From Adineta ricciae (taxonomy: Eukaryota; Rotifera; Eurotatoria; Adinetida; Adinetidae): a stretch of DNA of 64,000 nt. The notes beneath the pieces are model-generated. The model saw only the letters and a list, made by a program, of their open reading frames with translations, had not been told where the DNA came from and made no database searches. Positions within the stretch are counted from its first letter, which is position 1; each line of letters starts with the position of its first letter. Of this stretch, positions 58,156 through 64,000 are shown piece after piece. The stretch spans positions 1-64,000 of the forward strand of contig CAJNOJ010000058.1 of NCBI GenBank assembly GCA_905250025.1, in the 5' to 3' direction. A program made the position numbers and the translations under genes.

Positions 58156-59851
58156 ATGAACAACTCCACTATTTCGAGCATAACAGATTCGCCGAAGACC
58201 GTAACTCACGACACAGGCGATAACGCCTGGATGATGACATCCGCTGTATTGGTTCTTCTAATGACACCAGCTCTAGCTTTCTTCTATGGCGGTTTGGTTG
58301 ATCGCAAAAATATTCTAAATCAACTGTTTCTCTCATTCATCTGCATGGGTATCGTATTTGTACAATGGGTACTATTTGGCTTTTCCTTTGCATTTGGACC
58401 ACCCATCAGTGCCGGTTTTGGTTCATTTGGTTGGTCGATATTACGATTTGGTGAAGCTAATAATGGTATCTACAGTCCAACATATCCATTATTAACATTT
58501 GCGATGTATCAAGGTACATTTGCTATTATTACACCAGCATTAATTTCTGGTGCTATAGTTGGCCGAATGAAACTCATTCCTTACATGCTGTTCATTTTCA
58601 TCTGGTCGACAGTCTGCTACGATCCAATGGCACATTGGGTATGGGGTAGTAACGGATGGTTGAAGCAGCTCGGCACACTTGACTTTGCTGGTGGTACCGT
58701 TGTACATATTCTTTCGGGTGTTTCTGGCCTTGTTGCCGCAGCTATACTCGGTAAACGATCTGATTATGATCCTCGAAGTACTGCTGCTCACAATCTTCCA
58801 TTCACCATCTTGGGAACTGGTCTTCTCTGGATAGGATGGTGCGGCTTCAATGGCGGTTCAGCTAATTTAGCGAAGTATGTACGAAGAATCAAACAATAAA
58901 GGTCGCCAACTAGTTGCTTCTATTTATCTATTTAGTGGTGTGGCTGCCCTCGCCTTAATTAATACAAACGCTGCTGCAGCTGCTGGCTTACTAACGTGGG
59001 TGATAATTGATGCTATTCGTGGACACGTCTCAATATCTGGTGCTTGTGTTGGGCCTATTATTGGTCTTGTTGCTGTAACACCAGCATGCGGCTTCATTCA
59101 GCCAGGATGGGCATTATTTTTTGGTGTATTCTCCACTTGTATCATCTATTGTCTTCTTCTATCCAAGAGATACATGCATTTAGACGATACATTAGACGTA
59201 GCGTTTGTGCATGGCGGAGGTACCGATGTTATTCGATAATATTTACGTGTAATAACTGCTTCTTTCCTTCTTTAGCTGGTATCTTGGGAGCTTTTATGAC
59301 TGGTTTATTTGCTGAACAGACAGCAAATCCATCAGGTGGCTATGATGGTGCCTTCTACGGTCGACCAATTCAACTATGGTATCAAATTGCTGGTATACTC
59401 ACAGCCATAGGTAATAGTATGATACTATTTGAAAATTTAATCGCCCGTATGTTATTTAGCATTTGCTGCTATCTGTACTGCTGGAATTCTTTATCCATTG
59501 GATTGGATTATTGGTATTCGTTTAGCAAAAGAAGACGAACTCGAAGGTCTCGATCTAGCTGGTATGAGACAATACTGTTTTAGTATACGATAAAAAGTTT
59601 GAATATACTCTGTCTTATGTCTAGCTCATGGTGAAGGTTGGGAAGTTGTTGCATCACGAGCTGTGGGTGATTTGGTGAAAAAAGTATTAGCCAATCAACA
59701 CACAACACGAAACGAAATATGTGACAACGGCACTTTTGAATTACACTATACTCCCACGGATCCAACTAGACAATCATTTAAAGTCAATATTCCAAATCTA
59801 CCGAAGACGACGAACGATTCAATCAATTCACCATCAATTAATCATCCCTAA
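58156..59851 (+). CDS. Ammonium transporter, copy 1
   Basis: Five exons with agreed phases, about 490 residues. Amt signature parts in order: DTGDNAWMMTSAVLVLLMTP, ALAFFYGGLVDRKN, FAIITPALISGAIVGRMK, STVCYDPMAHWVWG (conserved Asp), LDFAGGTVVHILSG (twin-His 1), WIGWCGFNGGSA, INTNAAAAAGLLTW, GACVGPIIGLVAVTPACG and FVHGGGAGILGAF (twin-His 2, across an intron). Eleven TM helices are expected. The cytoplasmic tail has DLVKKVLANQHTTRNE and ends in Pro/Asn-rich sequence. It carries ammonium in or out of cells. The loop after GFSFAFGP is PISAGFGSFGWS, unlike copy 2. Confidence 0.92.
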
Positions 59852-60238
59852 GCATAAAATTCTCATATCTCTGGTCTTATTAAATAATAAAATTAATAGA
59901 GTTGTGTATTCATCATAGAATGTTGGTGTACCTATAGGTACAGTAGAACATGACTGATGATAAGGATCAAACGTTTCGTTCTTTTAACAAAATTTCCCTT
60001 TCTATCCATCATGTTATCAATTTACACATAGGAGAGTTAGTTGATAAAGGTCATAGCTTTAGATACAATATGTACACGCGTCGAATGCCTGACTATTCAT
60101 GTCAATTTTGCTGGACTCTGAACATGAACAGAAGGAAAAAACGTAAAAAATATATCATCACCTTTTTTATCGTTTATTCAATACCTATCGTTGAAAGTCA
60201 TTCATTTCGTTGTTCTATTCAAAAGAGAAAGTACAGAT
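59852..60238. other. Spacer between the transporter copies
   Basis: 387 bases, presumably copy 1 3' end (AATAAT-like signals near 59888) and copy 2 promoter. No separate gene; the frame running in from 59950 overlaps copy 2 in another phase. Confidence 0.5.
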
Positions 60239-61896
60239 ATGAATTCAACGAAAGTTACAACACACGACACAGGCGATAATGCCTGGATGATGACATCCGC
60301 TGCATTAGTTCTTCTAATGACACCAGCTCTGGCTTTCTTCTATGGCGGTTTGGTTGATCGCAAAAATATTCTAAATCAACTGTTTCTCTCATTCATCTGC
60401 ATGGGCATCGTATTTGTACAATGGGTACTATTTGGCTTTTCCTTTGCATTTGGGCCCGAATTGAAATTTGGAATCGAATCGTGGAAATGGTTTGCATTGA
60501 GATTTGGTGAAGGTGATAATGCCATATATAGTCCAACATATCCATTATTAACATTTGCTATGTACCAAGCTACGTTTGCTATTATCACACCAGCATTAAT
60601 TTCCGGTGCCATAGTTGGCCGAATGAAACTCATTCCTTACATGCTGTTCATCTTCATCTGGTCGACAGTCTGCTACGATCCAATGGCACACTGGGTATGG
60701 AGCAGTAAGGGATGGTTGAAACATCTCGGTACACTTGATTTTGCTGGTGGTACCGTTGTACACGTCTTATCGGGCGTATCGGGTCTAGTAGCAGCAATTA
60801 TTCTGGGTAAACGATCTGATTATGATCCTCGAAGTACTGCTGCTCACAATCTTCCATTCACCATCTTGGGAACTGGTCTTCTCTGGATAGGATGGTCGGG
60901 TTTCAATGGCGGTTCAGCTAACTCAGCCGAGTATGTCAATAGTTGAGTATAAAGATATGCAGACAGCTGTTTATTCTCTCTTTAAGTGGTATAGCTGCTC
61001 TAGCATTAGTCAATACAAATGCTGCCGCGGCAGCTGGCCTGGTCACGTGGGTAGTAATTGATGCTATTCGTGGACACGTCTCAATATCTGGTGCTTGTGT
61101 TGGACCCATTGTAGGTCTCGTTGCTGTAACACCAGCGTGCGGATTTATTCAAACAGGATGGGCGTTATTTTTCGGGGTGACTGCCACATGTATCATCTAT
61201 TCTCTTTTATTACTTAAGCATTATATGCGTTTTGATGATACTTTGGATGTTGCAGTTGTTCATGGTGGAGGTATAATTAATCATCTGATGATTGATATTT
61301 GGGTATAAGCTTTTCGATTTCCTTTGTTTAGGTGGCATCTTGGGTGCGTTCATGACTGGTCTATTCTCTCAACAAAAAGTCAATCCAGCAGCTGCTTTCG
61401 ATGGCGCATTCTATGGTCGACCAATTCAGCTATGGTATCAAATTGTCGGTATTCTCATAGCAATCGGTATTATACAAAATTCATTCTGTTGAATAAAAAA
61501 ATAACGATCATTTGTCTTCTAGTTTTTGCTGTTGTATGCACTGCTGGAATTCTCTATCCATTAGATTGGATCATTGGTATTCGTTTAGCGAAAGAAGATG
61601 AACTAGAAGGACTTGATTTAACTGGTAAATGAACACTGAAGTTCTTTGACCATGTAGGACATTCGTTCTCTTTAGCACACGGTGAATGTTGGGAAGTGGC
61701 AGCATCGCGTGCTGTTGGTGATTTAGTCAAGCAAATTCTCGACGAGCAAGGTGTTAACAAAGGACAATTAGAAGACAATGGTTCGTTCGAATTGCATTAT
61801 ACACCTTCTGACGCAAATCGGAAATCGTTTACTGTTCCTGTAACAACGCGACCAACAACAATCGAGTGTGAAAGTGATGATCGACATTGGAAATGA
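60239..61896 (+). CDS. Ammonium transporter, copy 2
   Basis: Tandem paralogue with the same five-exon structure and all Amt motifs, including the conserved Asp and both pore His (GTVVHVLSG; VVHGGG). The start is the ATG at 60239 (MNSTKVTTHDTGD); the frame is open upstream. Exon 1 is almost identical at the DNA level to copy 1 for long stretches, while the external loop (GPELKFGIESWKWFALRF) and the C-terminal tail (ILDEQGVNKGQLEDNG) differ strongly. CGFNGG is SGFNGG here. The Asp/Gly-rich DELEGLDLTG linker is kept. Confidence 0.92.
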
Positions 61897-63037
61897 TGTA
61901 TACGATAATCTACTATCGCATAGACTATGCTTCAATCTTCTATTGTCGTTTTTTTCTCAACATAATATCCATGTGTATTAATGATTATTTTCTTTTTGCT
62001 AAATAAAATTGCCTTTATAATTGATTCAAGCAATCCAAGCTTTGTATCTTTGTTTAGTAAAAACAAGGCCACGAAGTTGATGTTAATATTGTAAATACAA
62101 GTGTCAGGTAAAATTGTCTTTGCAACAACGTATTGTAAATATCTCCTTCTTCATCTGCTCCATTATTGTTGACATCGTAATATCAGAACTTGGCGATAAA
62201 ACTAGCTTCCCATTCTCATTTAAACCGTTTTGCAAAAGAAGAAATACTTTTACGATTTAGTTTTACAATCGTCGTATAAATAGCGCAAGAACAACATCTA
62301 ATTCCAATAAATGAACTTGATTATCATCTGATACTATAGCGGCAAACCAATATTTTGAATAATCAACGGAAATATATTTAAACAGCAATTAGCAATAATA
62401 AATAAACTCAGTCAAACTTTTCTAAGATTCAAAAATTCGTTTAATTCCTTCTCACATTCAAAATAAACTTGCGAGAAAAATGATAATGTTATCTACTGAA
62501 ATTAAAAGCAACAAAAATGAACCTAATATCAGAAAGATAGGCAGTTCCTTTGGTTCAAACTATGATACGAATCTTTTTTCTTCCCTTTCCACAAAAATCC
62601 TCTATCATGACTAATAGAAAGAGAAGAGACAAAATCATCGATTACAGATCAATCAAAACAAATTAATATTTGTTTTCATCTTAAACTACGTTTAGTTTTT
62701 ATTTTCTTCCTTATTTAACTAATTTTCAAAATTAAGTCAAATTTCTTCCTCAATATTTTCCTTGTTTACCTTGTCAAACGTTCAGATTTCAACAATTTTG
62801 TCTACAGTTCTGTCTTCTATTTATTCGAGGACGACGTTGGATAGTACATCTGTCCACCTATATCTTTATCGACGGTCTATTCTGTTGTAACTAAAGTTAC
62901 ACGTGCTTAGAGAGAAAAACGTATATATAAACATGCAGTTTTGTTTACTGTACCATTCATTTAGATTCACAATGCATGTTTGCTGAATTACAAGTTAACA
63001 ACTATTTATTATACGAATTTTTTCAGATGTATAAATG
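61897..63037. other. Intergenic spacer, 1.1 kb
   Basis: AATAAA near 62000. No coding or repeat signal until the MITE; a TATATAAA lies near 62924. Confidence 0.45.
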
Positions 63038-63225
63038 CCCAGGTCAACAAATCCGATGCTGGATCCGAATGTTCTATGATGACCCTTAGAAAATCCATGT
63101 TTCAGATCCGAGACCGTCGAAATCCAATGCGATTCCGTCAGCAGAATTTCATCGGATCCGTCGAATTCCTGTAGGATCTGATAAAATCCTATATAGGATC
63201 CGAGTATGGGATTGTTCGACCTTGG
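63038..63225. mobile_element. Second, shorter copy of the GGATCCGA-rich MITE
   Basis: This matches 6530-6819 end to end with internal losses. It keeps the ends (CCCAGGTCAACAAATCC on the left; complement of CCAAGGTCGAACAATCC on the right) and the ATTCTATGATGACCCTTAGA-like core. About 80 bases after the first GGATCCGA and several further single GGATCCGA or AGGAAATCC units are missing. ATG lies on both sides and could be a 3-bp target duplication. Confidence 0.75.
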
Positions 63226-63523
63226 ATGTACATGCAACAACGTTTATGAATACCATGCCCAACTGTCGGTAGAAATATATCATTTTTAATACATCTGTCT
63301 TTGTCTTTTCGTTAGGATCGGCTGTATGAAAATGCATGACAGTATGGGATCAATGAGATATTCTATAAATTACATACATTTTTCTCTATCGTATTGTTTC
63401 CTGATGATGGAGAAAGAATTCTCCGAAAGCTCGAAATAAAATTGAAATTCGTTGAATTTCACAATGTATTTTATTGCAGTTATTTACTCACTCATTTTTA
63501 AGATATTACATACTGCTATTCCA
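63226..63523. other. Short spacer before the partial gene
   Basis: Nothing supported in about 300 bases; likely the promoter of the gene at 63524. Confidence 0.4.
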
Positions 63524-64000
63524 GATGGATTTATTGCATGACAGTAGTTTGTACCGGATCAATGATGAAAATCAAGTCAACATCTTAGCAATGGCCCTGC
63601 ATCAAAACGTGCCGAAAGGTCCAATTAGTTTTGGTCAATGTGAAGCGGATTTGAGACAAAATTACGAAATGTTTCCTCTTTCCAATGTGTCACGATAAGA
63701 AACCATTGTTTCATCGCAAAACATCATCGATCATTCCTCAATTTAGGCTGTCGGAGCAAAACTCGCATACACAGCAAAATAGTGCTTCAATGGTGACTTC
63801 AACGCCAACAATAATGAATTGTTCAGCGCAGACGATGTAAGTCGTGATACTGTGATCCTTAATCAATGCACGCTTCTCGGTTTTTCAACACTTAATAGAA
63901 GTAATTGCAATAAATGAAGTCGTCTGATGCGTCAGCGACGTGGAAAAATCGCAACATCGCCAAATAATGAGGTAGATTTTACAATAAATCCCATTCACGC
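63524..64000 (+). CDS. Partial unknown gene running off the window
   Basis: Exon 1 from the ATG at 63524 (MDLLHDSSLYRINDENQVN) has a segment FGQCEADLRQNYEMFPLSN. A second exon from about 63748 reads LSEQNSHTQQNSASMVTSTP in agreed phase. A possible third, after an intron ending ATGAAG near 63926, reads RLMRQRRGKIATSPNNE. The end lies beyond the window. The Ser/Thr/Gln-rich text with a basic patch suggests a nuclear regulator, but I recognise no domain and the exon edges are tentative. Confidence 0.45.

Overview
The window looks like nuclear DNA of a small-genome metazoan, most likely a bdelloid rotifer. This is inferred, not proven. The sequence is AT-rich and the reading frames are broken by many very short GT-AG introns of about 45-60 bases. 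The gene set is animal (Orai, a KChIP-like EF-hand protein, ZEB-type zinc fingers, BAF155/170, SBDS, CHMP3). Several genes start right after a splice-acceptor-like CAG/ATG, as expected for spliced-leader trans-splicing. A GH125 mannosidase, a family best known from bacteria and fungi, fits the high foreign-gene load reported for bdelloids.

Layout. 1-10 kb is gene-poor. It has one type II membrane FkbM-like methyltransferase (minus strand), then a repeat nest: a long inverted-repeat element with a GGATCCGA-rich MITE inserted in its right arm, a second TIR element carrying 43-bp tandem repeats, and two degenerate dispersed arrays. 10-26 kb is gene-dense: a small membrane protein, a GT61 glycosyltransferase, a large unknown protein with a possible Rel/NFAT-like region, GH125, two unknown minus-strand genes, a mini-protein with a myristoylation-type N terminus, a four-TM protein, and a closely spaced METTL25-RABGGTB pair. 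26-35 kb holds a secreted chitin-binding protein with a whole opposite-strand gene nested in one intron, a two-TM tail-rich membrane protein, a mitochondrial-type small heat-shock protein, SBDS and a secreted GMC oxidoreductase.

35-50 kb has a His-rich mini-protein, an isolated 28S rRNA fragment, a two-TM protein, a UAS-PARP fusion, Orai, a KChIP-like protein, CHMP3 divergent from PRXL2B, and two divergent Pmp3/UPF0057 peptides. 50-57 kb has an MLF protein, a SMARCC (BAF155/170) gene that lacks the usual N-terminal half, a mini-ZEB with only the last two fingers, and a GPI-type secreted protein beside a tandem copy whose coding sequence has been removed. 58-62 kb carries tandem ammonium transporters with patchy near-identity. 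The window ends in a second copy of the MITE and the start of an unfinished gene.

The genes do not form one pathway. Themes are membrane and calcium signalling (Orai, KChIP-like), stress tolerance (sHSP, Pmp3, PRXL2B), trafficking (CHMP3, RABGGTB) and chromatin (SMARCC, ZEB). The most unusual items are the UAS-PARP architecture, the two N-terminally missing regulators, the charge-reversed Orai pore entrance and the CDS-less duplicate. Spliced models were assembled by eye, so exon edges may be off by a base or two.
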